Of a stretch of DNA of 64,000 bases, positions 17,131-26,923 are shown one piece after another. The position numbers and the translations under genes are program-made. Source of the stretch: Novosphingobium sp. (GTDB taxonomy: Bacteria; Pseudomonadota; Alphaproteobacteria; Sphingomonadales; Sphingomonadaceae); assembly GCF_030699305.1 (NCBI RefSeq), contig NZ_JAUYNB010000027.1, forward strand, positions 62,001 through 126,000. The letters run 5' to 3'. How positions within the stretch are numbered: the stretch's first letter is position 1; every line of letters starts with the position of its first letter. The notes beneath the pieces are model-generated. The model ran no database searches. It was not told the origin of the DNA and worked only from the letters and a program-made list of their open reading frames with translations.

Positions 17131-19398
17131 TCAGGCTGGCACGGCGGTCAGCGGCAGGTTGCGCAGGCGGGTGGACCCGGCGGCAAACAGGGCGTTGGCC
17201 AGCGCCGGGGCGGCAACCGCGACGCCCAGTTCACCGGGATCAAACGGTTCGTCGGTCGATTCGATGAAGTCCACTTCGATGTCCGGGCAGTCGGCCAGCA
17301 GCGGCAGGCCGAGCGCGCCGAGCCGTCCGGTCAGCGGCAGGCCATCGGCATAAGCCGTGCTGCACCCCCGCGCCAGCCCCAGCCCGAACAGCAAGCCGCC
17401 CTCGATCTGCTGGCGCGCGATATCCGCGTTCACCACCCGGCCGATATCGACCACGGCGGTCAGCTTGTCCGTGCGGATGCCGCGTTCGTCCTGACGCGCG
17501 TTGGCGACCAGCGCGATCCGCCCGGTCCGTCCGGCGATGGTCATCTGGTGGCACGCCAGCCCCTGCCCGCTGCCGCTTGCACCGCCGTTCCATTCGGCCA
17601 GCGTGGCGGCGCGTTGCAGGCAAGTGGCCAGCCGGATGTCATGCCCCAGCATGGCAATGCGATAGGACAGCGGCTCGCGCCGGGCGCGGGCGGCCAGTTC
17701 GTCGATGAACGTCTCGATGAAAAAGCAGGTGTAGCCATGCGCATTGCCGCGCATCCGCGCCGTGGGCAGGGGAATTGCGGCGGGGACGTGTTCGACCACC
17801 AGATGCGGGATGGCATAAGGCGGCACCGCCCCTTCGACCGTCATGGCATCGCCCTGCACCTGGGCGTGACGGGCGGCGTGGGGCGTCTTGCCGTGCAGCA
17901 GCCGTTCACCGAATTCGTGGAAGCTGGCTGGTGCCGCGATGCGCACTTTAAGGGCCACCAGCGTCCCGTCGGGTGCGGTTCGGGCAGCCAGGACGGCGCG
18001 GGCCGGGGTGCGCGGCAGGCCCGCGACGTGTTCCTGCCAGCGCGACCAGATCAGTTGCACCGGCTTGCCCGCCTGCCGGGCGATCAGCGCGACTTCGGCA
18101 ATGTGGTCATGCTCCAGCCGCCGGTCGAAACTGCCCCCGGCGGGCATTGGATAGAGCACGACATTTTCAACCGCGATGTCCAGCGCGGCGGCGGCGGCGC
18201 GGCGCGCGGCCTGCGGGGCCTGGGTGGCGGCCCACAGTTCCAGCTTTCCGCCGGTCAGCCGCGCGGTGGCGGTGGCGGTTTCCAGCGTGGCGTGCAGCGC
18301 CGGGGCGACCCAGTAGTGTGCGACATGCTCGAACTTGCTGGACAGCCAGTTATCCGGATCGCCGGTTTCGGCAATCCGGCTGGCGCGTCCGCGCCGCAAC
18401 GCCTGATCCAGCGCCTGCGCGGTGGCGGCGGTTCCGGCGCGGTCCTGCGCGGCAAAGCGCGGCGCGATCAGCGTCAACGCGCGTTCAGCCGCCCACCAGT
18501 CGCTCGCCACGGCGGCCAGCCAGTTCGGGCCGTTGACCAGTTTCATCAGGCCCTGCACGCCCTTGGTCTGCCCGGTGTCATAACCGCCCAGCCGGGTATC
18601 TCCGATCGGGCCGTGGCGGATCGCGGCATAGACCATGTCGGGCAGGCGCACATCGCCCGCGAAGCTGAAACTGCCATCGACTTTGGCGGGCAGGTCCAGC
18701 CGGGGAAAGCGCAGCGGCGCGCCGGGGAGCACTTCGGCCGGGTTCTCCCCCGGTGGCTGCGCGCGCAGTGACGGCGGATAGGGTGCGTCAAACCCGGCAG
18801 CGGCTTCGACCAACTGTGCAAACGGCAGGCGCTGCTTGCCGTGGGTGATGTGGCCGTCAGCCGCGTCGCATTCCTCCCACGCCACGCCCCAGCGCTTCGC
18901 CGCGGCCTGCGCCAGCATGGCCCGCGCGCTGGCGGCGGCGATTCGCGCGGCGGCTTCGTGGGCAATCAGGGATGTGCCGTCCGCGGTGGCGGTAAACGGT
19001 TCGGTTTCGGCAAAGCGGCGGGCCAGCAGAGCGTCCGGCTGGTTGGCCAGCCCGCTCAGCAGCGGCAGCCACAGCGCCGACCAGCGCGCGGCGAGCGGAA
19101 CGTTGGCAAAGGCCCCGCTGACCGGAACCGGCTCTACCGCCAGCTGCCGCCAGTCGGCCCCCAGTTCCTGGGCCACGATCTGCGGGATCAGGGTGGTGAT
19201 GCCCTGACCCATTTCCAGTTCCGGGACCGCGACCGTAATCACGCCGTCGGTGCCGATCTTCAGCCAGGCATCGAACGCCACTTCGCCCTCGCCGGGGGGC
19301 AGCGGCGGCGGAAACGATCGCGGGGTCAGCGCCCACGCCAGAATCAGGCCGCCGGTCGCTCCGGCCCCCAGCAGGATGCCGCGCCGGGTTATAGGCAT
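17131..19398 (-). CDS. xanthine dehydrogenase-family molybdopterin-binding subunit (isoquinoline 1-oxidoreductase beta-like), Tat signal
   Basis: The 755-residue large subunit of a molybdenum hydroxylase starts at ATG 19398 with the twin-arginine signal PITRRGILLGAGATGGLILA, so it should be exported folded with cofactor. PELEMGQGITTLIPQIVAQE is the first MoCo-binding motif. Near the C-terminus DPGELGVAVAAPALANALFA keeps the glutamate that aligns with the catalytic base (usually GVGE-x-G-V). The family hydroxylates N-heterocycles or aldehydes and needs a [2Fe-2S] small subunit. No such gene is next to it here. It starts 16 bases after the ApbC stop. Confidence 0.88.
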   Translation of the reverse strand: MPITRRGILLGAGATGGLILAWALTPRSFPPPLPPGEGEVAFDAWLKIGTDGVITVAVPELEMGQGITTLIPQIVAQELGADWRQLAVEPVPVSGAFANVPLAARWSALWLPLLSGLANQPDALLARRFAETEPFTATADGTSLIAHEAAARIAAASARAMLAQAAAKRWGVAWEECDAADGHITHGKQRLPFAQLVEAAAGFDAPYPPSLRAQPPGENPAEVLPGAPLRFPRLDLPAKVDGSFSFAGDVRLPDMVYAAIRHGPIGDTRLGGYDTGQTKGVQGLMKLVNGPNWLAAVASDWWAAERALTLIAPRFAAQDRAGTAATAQALDQALRRGRASRIAETGDPDNWLSSKFEHVAHYWVAPALHATLETATATARLTGGKLELWAATQAPQAARRAAAAALDIAVENVVLYPMPAGGSFDRRLEHDHIAEVALIARQAGKPVQLIWSRWQEHVAGLPRTPARAVLAARTAPDGTLVALKVRIAAPASFHEFGERLLHGKTPHAARHAQVQGDAMTVEGAVPPYAIPHLVVEHVPAAIPLPTARMRGNAHGYTCFFIETFIDELAARARREPLSYRIAMLGHDIRLATCLQRAATLAEWNGGASGSGQGLACHQMTIAGRTGRIALVANARQDERGIRTDKLTAVVDIGRVVNADIARQQIEGGLLFGLGLARGCSTAYADGLPLTGRLGALGLPLLADCPDIEVDFIESTDEPFDPGELGVAVAAPALANALFAAGSTRLRNLPLTAVPA

Positions 19399-19414
19399 GG
19401 GGGCACCGCTGCGG

Positions 19415-20377
19415 TCACTGATTGTCCAGCCAGGTCGCCACGCGCCGGGCAATCGCGGCAAACGCTTCGGCCTGCGGACCGTCGCCGGCGGCGGGCGGCG
19501 TGCCGGCATCGCTCTGTTCGCGGATCGACAGGTCGAGCGGAATCCGGCCGAGGAACGGGTGGTTCAGCGCCTTGGCGGTGGCCTCGGTCCCGCCCTTGCC
19601 GAACGGATCGCTGACCTCGCCGCAGTGCGGGCAGGCGTATCCGGCCATGTTCTCGACCAGTCCGATCACCGGCACCTGGCCCACTTCGAACAGCTGCATC
19701 GCGCGCGCGGCGTCGATCAGCGCCAGATCCTGCGGGGTGGACACGATTACCGCGCCCAGCGGCTTGTGGCGTTGCAGCATGGTCAGCTGCACATCGCCGG
19801 TGCCGGGGGGCAGATCGACGATCAGCGTATCGATATCGCCCCAGTCGGCATCGACCAGCTGGCCCAGCGCATTGCCCGCCATCGGCCCGCGCCAGGCGAT
19901 CGCCTTGCCCGCTTCGATCAGGTGACCCATCGACAGCACCGGCACGCCCCATTTGCTGGGGACGGGGATCAGTTTTTTCTCGGTCGCTTTGGGCTTCACG
20001 CCTTCATTGCCCAGCAGGCGCGGCTGGCTGGGGCCATAGATATCGGCATCGACCAGGCCCACCTTGCGCCCCATCCGCGCGAGCGCGACGGCGATGTTGG
20101 TAGATACGGTCGATTTGCCAACGCCGCCCTTGCCCGATCCGACCGCGATGATCCGGATCTTCGGCTTGTCGGCCATCATCGCCACCCGCACTTCAGAGAC
20201 GGACGTGCGCAGGGCATCCTTGATCGCCACTTCCAGCCGGTCGCGCTCTATCCCGTCGAGGCCCGAGGCATCCAGCACCAGCACCGCCACGCCCGCGTCG
20301 GTCACTTTCAGTGATTGCAGCCGGGCCTGCGCCAGGGGGGGTAGCAGCGCGGTCAGGGTATCGGCATCAACGCTCAC
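19415..20377 (-). CDS. apbC: Mrp/NBP35-type iron-sulfur cluster carrier ATPase
   Basis: The 320-residue P-loop ATPase loads [4Fe-4S] clusters onto target proteins. A short DUF59-like N-terminal domain precedes the Walker [10 protein letters not shown] (82-90), then [27 protein letters not shown] and the cluster-binding CPHC (C249, C252). Length and motif order are standard for bacterial ApbC/Mrp. It heads the minus-strand run of metallo-enzyme genes and diverges from hflK. Confidence 0.95.
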   Translation of the reverse strand: MSVDADTLTALLPPLAQARLQSLKVTDAGVAVLVLDASGLDGIERDRLEVAIKDALRTSVSEVRVAMMADKPKIRIIAVGSGKGGVGKSTVSTNIAVALARMGRKVGLVDADIYGPSQPRLLGNEGVKPKATEKKLIPVPSKWGVPVLSMGHLIEAGKAIAWRGPMAGNALGQLVDADWGDIDTLIVDLPPGTGDVQLTMLQRHKPLGAVIVSTPQDLALIDAARAMQLFEVGQVPVIGLVENMAGYACPHCGEVSDPFGKGGTEATAKALNHPFLGRIPLDLSIREQSDAGTPPAAGDGPQAEAFAAIARRVATWLDNQ

Positions 20378-20513
20378 AATTTGCTCCTGCTTGGCATTTG
20401 CGTTCCCCTAGCAAGGAAAAAGCGGGGGGAGGCACTGTTTTTGTGCAACGGCCATACCTATAAGACATTGCATGAGTGGTATTCGCAGTTCTGCACGGCA
20501 GATCGTGCTGGCT

Positions 20514-21647
20514 ATGGCCGGCCGCAAGAGCCCCTGGGGGAATGATTCCGGCACCGCTGCCGGGGACACGGGTGGAGGCGACTCCAAACCGGATGTTCCG
20601 CCTGAACCAGCCTCCGAACCAAAACCGGGCACCGGTCCGCGTAACCCCTGGCAACCAGCGGGCGGCGAGGCCGAGCCGCGGCGTTCCGCCTCGATCGAGG
20701 ATATTTTCCGGTCGCGTGGCAAAGGCGGCGGTGGCGGCGGCGGTGGCGGCGGCGGGCGGGGCGACGGCTTTCCCGGCCTGCCTCAGCGCGCTGACGGCAA
20801 AAGCTGGGCGCCGCTGATCGTCGGCGGGATTGCGGCACTGTGGCTGATCGGCTCGGCCTTTCACCAGCTCAGCCCCAAGGAGCAGGGGATTGTCACCACG
20901 TTCGGCAAATACAGCCACACGATTGAATCCGGCGTATCGATGACCGCACCCTGGCCAATCCAGCAGGTTCAGACGCGCGATGTAACCTCGGTGATCAACG
21001 ACGTGATCCCGGAAACCGAAGGCAGCGAGAATCTGGTGCTGACCAGCGACCAGAACCTGATTGATCTGTCGTATCAGGTGCGCTGGCGGATCAAGGATCT
21101 GAAACTGTTCACGTTCGCCGCCGCCGATCCGCAGCGCACGGTCAAGGAAGTGGCCGAAGCTGCGATGCGCGCTTCCGTGGCCGAAGTATCGCTGAACGCG
21201 ATCTGGGACGGATCGGGCCGCGGACCGCTGGAACTGAACACGCGCGAACGGATGCAGGGCATTCTCGATGCCTATCGCACCGGCGTGCAGGTGGTCGGCG
21301 TCGATATCAAGAAGGCGGACCCGCCCGAAAAGGTTGCCGATGCCTTCCAGAAGGTCAACGTCGCCCAGCAGAATGCCCAGCGCGACAAGAACGTGGCGCA
21401 GGCCTGGGCGCAGCAGACCCTGGCCCGGTCCGAGGGTGAGGCCGCCGCATTCGACAAGGTTTACCAGCAGTACAAGCTGGCCCCGGAAGTGACCCGGCGG
21501 CGCATGTATTACGATACGATGGAGCGCGTTTTGTCGAACAACGACAAGGTGGTGGTCGAAGGCAGCGGCGTGACGTCGTATCTGCCGCTACCCGAAGTGA
21601 AACGACGGGCGCCTGAAACTCCTGCCGCAGCGACGGGGGGCCAGTAA
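20514..21647 (+). CDS. hflK: FtsH protease modulator HflK
   Basis: This is an SPFH/band-7 membrane protein that with HflC forms the cage around FtsH. The N-terminal region is Gly/Pro-rich with a poly-glycine run, followed by one membrane span (APLIVGGIAALWLIGSAF). The band-7 domain comes next (LSPKEQGIVTTFGKYSHTIE and DPPEKVADAFQKVNVAQQNA with a coiled-coil). ATG 20514 (MAGRKSPWGN) matches the usual RKSPWG start; an in-frame ATG at 20472 is the alternative, and neither has a clear ribosome site. A TATAAG box at 20459-20464 could be a -10 element. hflC follows after one base. Confidence 0.95.
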   Translation: MAGRKSPWGNDSGTAAGDTGGGDSKPDVPPEPASEPKPGTGPRNPWQPAGGEAEPRRSASIEDIFRSRGKGGGGGGGGGGGRGDGFPGLPQRADGKSWAPLIVGGIAALWLIGSAFHQLSPKEQGIVTTFGKYSHTIESGVSMTAPWPIQQVQTRDVTSVINDVIPETEGSENLVLTSDQNLIDLSYQVRWRIKDLKLFTFAAADPQRTVKEVAEAAMRASVAEVSLNAIWDGSGRGPLELNTRERMQGILDAYRTGVQVVGVDIKKADPPEKVADAFQKVNVAQQNAQRDKNVAQAWAQQTLARSEGEAAAFDKVYQQYKLAPEVTRRRMYYDTMERVLSNNDKVVVEGSGVTSYLPLPEVKRRAPETPAAATGGQ

Positions 21648-21648
21648 G

Positions 21649-22494
21649 ATGCTGAACTTGGTCCGAACCAGCAAACTGGCCCTTGGCGGCTTGATTGCCG
21701 CCGCCGTCGTGCTGGTTTCCAGCGTGGTGATCGTGCCCGAAACACAGCAGGTCGTGGTCGTCCGGCTGGGCGAGCCGGTGCGCAAGATCAATGCCTTCCG
21801 TCCCAATGTCGATTTCGGGAATACCGGGGCCGGGATCAGCTGGCGCCTGCCGTTTGTCGAACAGCTGGTGTGGGTGGACAAGCAGTTGCTGTCGTTCCCG
21901 ATGGAACGGCAACTGGTGCTGTCCAGCGATCAGTTGCGGCTTCAGGTCGATGCCTATGCCCGGTTCCGGATCATCGATCCGGTCAAGATGGTGAAAACCG
22001 CCGGCTCGGTTGACCGCGTGACCAGCCAGTTGCAGCCGATCATGACCTCGGTCCTGCGGCAGGAACTGGGCAAGCGCACGTTCCAGGCGCTGCTGACCGC
22101 CGAGCGCGGCCAGGCGATGAGCCAGATCCGCAAGAACCTGGACGAGCAGGCGCGGTCCTATGGGGCCCAGGTGATCGACGTGCGGGTCAAGCGGGCCGAC
22201 CTGCCCGAAGGCGCGCTGGAAAGCGCGTTCGCCCGGATGCAGGCCGCGCGGGAGCAGGAAGCGATCACGATCCAGGCGCGCGGGCAGATGCAGGCACAGC
22301 TGATCACTTCGGCCGCAGAAGCGACAGCATCGGAAATCTACGCCAAGTCCTATGGTCAGGATCCGCAATTCTATGACTTCTACCGCGCGATGCGCAGTTA
22401 TGAAGCCACGTTTGCCAATCCCGCCAACAAGGGCACCAGCACGATCATTCTGTCACCAGAGAACGATTACCTGCGCCAGTTCAAGGGGCGGTAG
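21649..22494 (+). CDS. hflC: FtsH protease modulator HflC
   Basis: The 281-residue partner of HflK has one N-terminal membrane span (ALGGLIAAAVVLVSSVVIVP) and a band-7/SPFH domain (TQQVVVVRLGEPVRKINAF, VIDVRVKRADLPEGALESAF). An Ala/Gln-rich coiled coil follows. The C-terminus STIILSPENDYLRQFKG is typical. It starts one base after hflK, so the two are translated together, and the Do-type protease gene follows 93 bases later. Confidence 0.96.
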   Translation: MLNLVRTSKLALGGLIAAAVVLVSSVVIVPETQQVVVVRLGEPVRKINAFRPNVDFGNTGAGISWRLPFVEQLVWVDKQLLSFPMERQLVLSSDQLRLQVDAYARFRIIDPVKMVKTAGSVDRVTSQLQPIMTSVLRQELGKRTFQALLTAERGQAMSQIRKNLDEQARSYGAQVIDVRVKRADLPEGALESAFARMQAAREQEAITIQARGQMQAQLITSAAEATASEIYAKSYGQDPQFYDFYRAMRSYEATFANPANKGTSTIILSPENDYLRQFKGR

Positions 22495-22587
22495 GCCATT
22501 CAATTCCCGTTCAGGCGATTCAGGCTGAATCAGTAGCGGGTAAGCGAATTTTGCAGCGATGCGACCAGACAAGAGGATACAGGACAC

Positions 22588-24117
22588 GTGCGATACGCCT
22601 ATGGAGTGACTTCCGCGCTATTGCTGGGCGGTGCCGCCCTGTCATTGGCGACCGGCCTTCCGGCGGTGGGACAGGTGGCCCAGAATGATGCCCAGCAAAT
22701 GGCCAACGTGGTCCCGCGCGGCGGTGCCCCGGCCAGCTTTGCCGACCTGACGCAGCAATTGCAGCCTGCCGTGGTCAACATCTCGACCCGCCAGAAGGTG
22801 CAGGTCCGCAATGCCAACCCGTTCGCGGGCACGCCGTTCGCCGATCTGTTCGGCGGGCAGGGCAACGGGCCGCAAACGCGCGAAGCGCAGTCGCTGGGTT
22901 CGGGCTTTGTGATGTCGGCGGACGGGTATGTCGTGACCAACAACCACGTGATCGTGGCCGATGGTCAGGGCCAGGTGGAATCGATCACCGTAACGATGCC
23001 CGATGGCACCGAATACCCGGCCAAGCTGATCGGCCGCGATGCGCCGTCCGATCTCGCGGTCCTGAAGATCGAACCGGGCAAGGCGCTGCCGTTCGTGAAG
23101 TTCGGCGACAGCCGGACCGCGCGCGTCGGCGATTGGGTGATTGCCATCGGCAACCCGTTCGGACTGGGCGGCACGGTGACGTCCGGGATCATCTCGGCGG
23201 TCCATCGCAATACCGGTGCGGGCGGTGCGTATGATCGCTATCTGCAAACCGATGCCTCGATCAACCGGGGCAATTCCGGCGGGCCGATGTTCGATATGAA
23301 CGGCGCGGTGATCGGGATCAACAACGCGATCTTCTCGCCCACCGGCGGCAGCGTCGGGATCGGTTTTGCCATTCCGGCTGAAGTCGCCGCACCGATTGTC
23401 GACAAGCTGATCAAGGGCCAGTCGATCGATCGCGGCTATCTGGGCGTGCAGATCGCGCCGGTGACCGAGGACGTCGCGGATGCGCTGGGCCTGCCCAAAA
23501 AGCGCGGCGAACTGGTGCAGACGGTGCAGCCCGGTCAGCCGGCCGCCAACGCCAATATCCTGCCGGGCGATGTCGTGTTGAAGATCGACGGCAAGGACGT
23601 GACGCCGGACCAGACGCTCAGCTTCATTGTCGCCAACACCGCGCCGGGCAAGCGCATCCCGGTCGAAGTGATCCGGGGCGGCAAGCGGATGACGCTGAAC
23701 GCGGTCGTGGGCAAGCGCCCCAGTGAAGAGGAGTTGGCGCAAAGCACGTTCAACCCCAATACCCCGCAGGATGAAGACGCCTATAATCGCAGCCCGCAGA
23801 AGCAGGGCGAAGGGGTGATCGAAAAGTCGCTGGGCCTGTCGGTGCTCGCGCTCAACCCGCAGATCGCACGCCAGATCGGGATGCCCGATGGCACCAAGGG
23901 GCTGGTGATCGCGGTGGTCGACGGATCGTCCGATGCCGGGACCAAGGGGCTGCAACGCGGCGACGTGATCCTGTCGGCCAACGGCACAGACGTGACCACC
24001 ATCGCCGAACTGGAAAGTGCGGTCGGCGCGGCCAAGACTGCGGGACGTCAGGCAGTCATGCTGCGCGTCCAGCGCCGCGGCCAGCCCGCCACTTTCCTGC
24101 CAGTGCGCCTGCGCTGA
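22588..24117 (+). CDS. Do-type periplasmic serine endoprotease (DegP/HtrA)
   Basis: The 509-residue protease degrades or refolds misfolded envelope proteins. The signal peptide covers about residues 1-29. The trypsin-fold triad is H120 (VVTNNHVIV), D155 (DAPSDLAVLKI) and S230 (RGNSGGPMF). Two PDZ domains follow (around 290-380 and 415-505: RGYLGVQIAPV, GLVIAVVDGSSDAGTKGLQR). The start is GTG 22588 behind AGGATACAGGACAC. Linkage hflK-hflC-degP is common in alphaproteobacteria and forms an envelope quality-control locus. Confidence 0.95.
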   Translation: MRYAYGVTSALLLGGAALSLATGLPAVGQVAQNDAQQMANVVPRGGAPASFADLTQQLQPAVVNISTRQKVQVRNANPFAGTPFADLFGGQGNGPQTREAQSLGSGFVMSADGYVVTNNHVIVADGQGQVESITVTMPDGTEYPAKLIGRDAPSDLAVLKIEPGKALPFVKFGDSRTARVGDWVIAIGNPFGLGGTVTSGIISAVHRNTGAGGAYDRYLQTDASINRGNSGGPMFDMNGAVIGINNAIFSPTGGSVGIGFAIPAEVAAPIVDKLIKGQSIDRGYLGVQIAPVTEDVADALGLPKKRGELVQTVQPGQPAANANILPGDVVLKIDGKDVTPDQTLSFIVANTAPGKRIPVEVIRGGKRMTLNAVVGKRPSEEELAQSTFNPNTPQDEDAYNRSPQKQGEGVIEKSLGLSVLALNPQIARQIGMPDGTKGLVIAVVDGSSDAGTKGLQRGDVILSANGTDVTTIAELESAVGAAKTAGRQAVMLRVQRRGQPATFLPVRLR

Positions 24118-24143
24118 CCGGACCAGCCTTGCTGTAAAACGCG

Positions 24144-24181
24144 AAGGCCCCCTTCCCGGCGCGGGAAGGGGGCCTTTGTTT
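24144..24181 (+). terminator. rho-independent terminator after the Do protease gene
   Basis: A 15-bp perfect stem (24144-24158 with 24162-24176) has a three-base GCG loop and is followed by TGTTTC. The symmetric stem could also serve the convergent PBP1A gene ending at 24232. Confidence 0.85.
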
Positions 24182-24231
24182 CATGTAGCCACAGGTTGCC
24201 CGGCGGGCAGACCGCTGAACGGCGGCCGACC

Positions 24232-26307
24232 CTAGGGCGGGCCGCCCCCGGTTGCGCGATCCAGAAACTCATCGTTCGCGGCCGGGGGCGGGTTGACGCG
24301 TTCCAGCCCCCCAGCATCCGGCACTTGCGGTGCGGGTGGTGCGCGTTCGGCCGGGGCGGGGTTGTTGCCGGGTTCGATCAGGTTGCCCTTTTCATCGACG
24401 AAGTAATAATCGTCCGGATTGCCGGTCAGGTTGGCTTCGTCGTCCGGTTCCAGCTGCCAGGCGGGCGGGGTGGCCTCGGTATCGAACTTTTCGACCGGGC
24501 GTCCGGCCACGGCGACGCGCATATAGGCAGCAAAGGCGCGGGCCGGAGCGGTGCCGCCTTGCAGGCCGGGGACGGGCTTGTCATCATCGCGGCCCATCCA
24601 CACGCCGGTGGTGATCCCGCTGGAAAAGCCCAGGAACCAGCCATCCTTGTTCGATGTTGTCGTGCCGGTCTTGCCCGCCACCGGGCGGCCGATCTGCGCC
24701 GCGCGGCCCGTGCCGATGCTGACTGCGCTTTGCAGCATGTCGGTGATCCCGGCCGCAACATAGGCAGGCACCAGCATCTGCCCGCTCTTGCGGTCGCGCT
24801 CATACAGCACCCGGCCGTCGATCGTGGAGATCTTGGTGATGCCGAACGGTTCAATCGCCTGGCCCTTGGCCGATACGGCGGCAAAGGCGCGGGTCATGTC
24901 GATCACGCGCACCACATTGCTGCCCAGCACCATCGACGGGACGGTCGAAATCGGGGTGGTGATGCCGAACCGGCGAGCCATGCCGGCCACTGCGCTGAAG
25001 CCGACTTCGTTGCCCAGCTGCGCCGCAACCGTGTTCTTGGAATAGGCAAAGGCGCTGCGCACGTCGATTTCCCCGGCGAACGTGCCGTTGGAATTGCGCG
25101 GGCTCCACCCCTCGATCGTCACGGGTTCATCCACCACCTTGTCGTTGACGGTGTAACCCGCTTCCAGCGCGGCAAGATAGACGAACAGCTTCCACGCCGA
25201 ACCCGGCTGACGCACCGCATTGACCGCGCGGTTGTAGTTGGAGGTGACGTAATCGGTGCCGCCCACCATCGCCAGCACCGCGCCATCCCGGTCAAGGCTG
25301 ACGAGTGCGCCCTGGGCACCGCTTGGCACCTGGTCCTGGATCGCGGCGGTGGCGGCGCGTTGCATCGCGATATCCAGCGTGGTCCAGACCTCGATCGGCT
25401 CGGAGTTTTCCGGCAGCAGCAGGTCAAGCTGGGGCAGCGCCCAGTCGGTGAAATAGCGGACCGAGTTCTGCCCCTTTTCGGATGCGAACTTGATCGTCTT
25501 CAGGTCCACGGCGGCGAATTCGGCCGGGCTGATCACGGCGATTTCGCGCATCAGGCCCAGCACCACCTGCCCGCGGCCCAGCGCCGCTTCGGCATCGGCG
25601 GTCGGCGAATAGTGCGACGGCGCCTTGACCAGTCCGGCAATGATCGCGGCTTCGGGCAGGCTGAGTTCGGTGCCGGGATGGCCGAAGAACTTGCGGCTGG
25701 CGGAATCGATGCCGTAAGCCCCACCGCCGAAATAGACCTTGTTGAGATACAGTTCGAGGATCTGGTCCTTCGAGAACTTCCATTCCAGCGCCATCGCCAG
25801 AATGATCTCACGCAGCTTGCGGCCCCAGGTCCGGCTGTTGTTCAGAAAGACCGTGCGCGCCAGCTGCTGGGTAATGGTTGAGCCGCCCTGCTTGAAGCGC
25901 CCTTCCTGGAAGCGGACATAGAACGACCGCGCGATGCCGATCGGGTCGATGCCGATATGGCTGCGATAGCGCCGGTCCTCGGTCGCCAGGATCGCGTCTT
26001 TCATGACGGCGGGGATCTGGTCGCTTGCCAGCCACTTGCCATAGCTGGGGCCAAGCGAGACGATTTCGGTGCCGTCCCGTGCGCGCACGACGATCATCTG
26101 GCCGGCCTGGCTGCTTTTCAGTTCGCTGTAAGTGGGCAGCGATTGCGCGGCGAAGCCCACGGCGACGACCACGATCATCACCCCCAGCAGCGCAAACCCC
26201 AGTCCCCAGATGAACAGTCCGCGCACAACCTTGCGAACGCCAGAGGGCTGCGGCTGGTCAGGCTGGCGTCCGCTCCGCGCTGAACGCCGGATCTCTTTAC
26301 GTGCCAT
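24232..26307 (-). CDS. class A penicillin-binding protein, PBP1A family
   Basis: The 691-residue bifunctional peptidoglycan glycosyltransferase/transpeptidase has a basic cytoplasmic tail, then a membrane span (GLFIWGLGFALLGVMIVVVA). The GT51 domain has ILATEDRRYRSHIGIDPIGI, GGSTITQQLARTVFLNNSRT and LELYLNKVYFGGGAYGID. The transpeptidase motifs are SxxK in GSAWK, SxN in SKNT and KTGTTT. The tail after residue 620 is Pro-rich and disordered-looking. The length is shorter than enterobacterial PBP1A (about 850), mainly lacking the OB-type insert. It acts in the inner membrane facing the periplasm. Confidence 0.93.
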   Translation of the reverse strand: MARKEIRRSARSGRQPDQPQPSGVRKVVRGLFIWGLGFALLGVMIVVVAVGFAAQSLPTYSELKSSQAGQMIVVRARDGTEIVSLGPSYGKWLASDQIPAVMKDAILATEDRRYRSHIGIDPIGIARSFYVRFQEGRFKQGGSTITQQLARTVFLNNSRTWGRKLREIILAMALEWKFSKDQILELYLNKVYFGGGAYGIDSASRKFFGHPGTELSLPEAAIIAGLVKAPSHYSPTADAEAALGRGQVVLGLMREIAVISPAEFAAVDLKTIKFASEKGQNSVRYFTDWALPQLDLLLPENSEPIEVWTTLDIAMQRAATAAIQDQVPSGAQGALVSLDRDGAVLAMVGGTDYVTSNYNRAVNAVRQPGSAWKLFVYLAALEAGYTVNDKVVDEPVTIEGWSPRNSNGTFAGEIDVRSAFAYSKNTVAAQLGNEVGFSAVAGMARRFGITTPISTVPSMVLGSNVVRVIDMTRAFAAVSAKGQAIEPFGITKISTIDGRVLYERDRKSGQMLVPAYVAAGITDMLQSAVSIGTGRAAQIGRPVAGKTGTTTSNKDGWFLGFSSGITTGVWMGRDDDKPVPGLQGGTAPARAFAAYMRVAVAGRPVEKFDTEATPPAWQLEPDDEANLTGNPDDYYFVDEKGNLIEPGNNPAPAERAPPAPQVPDAGGLERVNPPPAANDEFLDRATGGGPP

Positions 26308-26420
26308 GTGGCTCGATCAACCCTCTCGCGGGCAGGGTGTCCGGAACTGGCACCGCCGCACTCGCGCGCCATGCATAGAAGATTTGTAACGCAGGGTTAA
26401 CGGTAAATTGCGCAGCGCCC

Positions 26421-26819
26421 TCAATCCTCCGGATCGAACCCCAGCGCGGCGCTGTTGATGCAATAGCGCAGGCCGGTGGGGCCGGGTCCGTCGGGAAAGA
26501 CATGGCCGAGATGACCATCACACGTCGCACAGCGCACTTCGGTGCGGACCATCCCGTGCGTGGTATCGACCAGTTCCTCCACCCCGTCGTCATGCAGCGG
26601 GGCGGTGTAGCTGGGCCAGCCGCAGCCGGAATCGAACTTGGCCTGCGATCCGAACAACGCCGTTCCGCAGCCCGCGCAGTGATAGACACCGGGAGCGGCG
26701 TTGTATTCATACTTGCCGGTAAACGCCCGCTCGGTCCCCGCCTGGCGCAGGATCGCGTACTGTTCCGGGGTCAGGCGTTCGCGCCATTCGGCGTCGGTCA
26801 ATTGGAGCTTGTCGGGCAT
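26421..26819 (-). CDS. msrB: peptide-methionine (R)-S-oxide reductase
   Basis: The 132-residue protein repairs the R-epimer of methionine sulfoxide in proteins. Zinc CxxC pairs are visible ([10 protein letters not shown] and [11 protein letters not shown]). The [14 protein letters not shown] motif is present and the catalytic cysteine is in [13 protein letters not shown] near the end. ATG 26819 follows AAAGGACCTGACCC. There is no signal peptide, so it is cytoplasmic. Confidence 0.96.
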   Translation of the reverse strand: MPDKLQLTDAEWRERLTPEQYAILRQAGTERAFTGKYEYNAAPGVYHCAGCGTALFGSQAKFDSGCGWPSYTAPLHDDGVEELVDTTHGMVRTEVRCATCDGHLGHVFPDGPGPTGLRYCINSAALGFDPED

Positions 26820-26923
26820 GGGTCAGGTCCTTTGCGCCGATATGCGATGCCTGTCGGGTCTGCACAAGGCCCGGACTGTCAGGTATTGCTAGGACCGGAT
26901 CCAGTTGGGTGAAAGGAACGCTG

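Noticed and set aside
17053..18771. 572-codon plus-strand frame opposite the molybdenum hydroxylase
   Set aside because: Low-complexity Gly/Arg/Gln composition and no motif. The minus-strand gene here has Tat signal and MoCo motifs.
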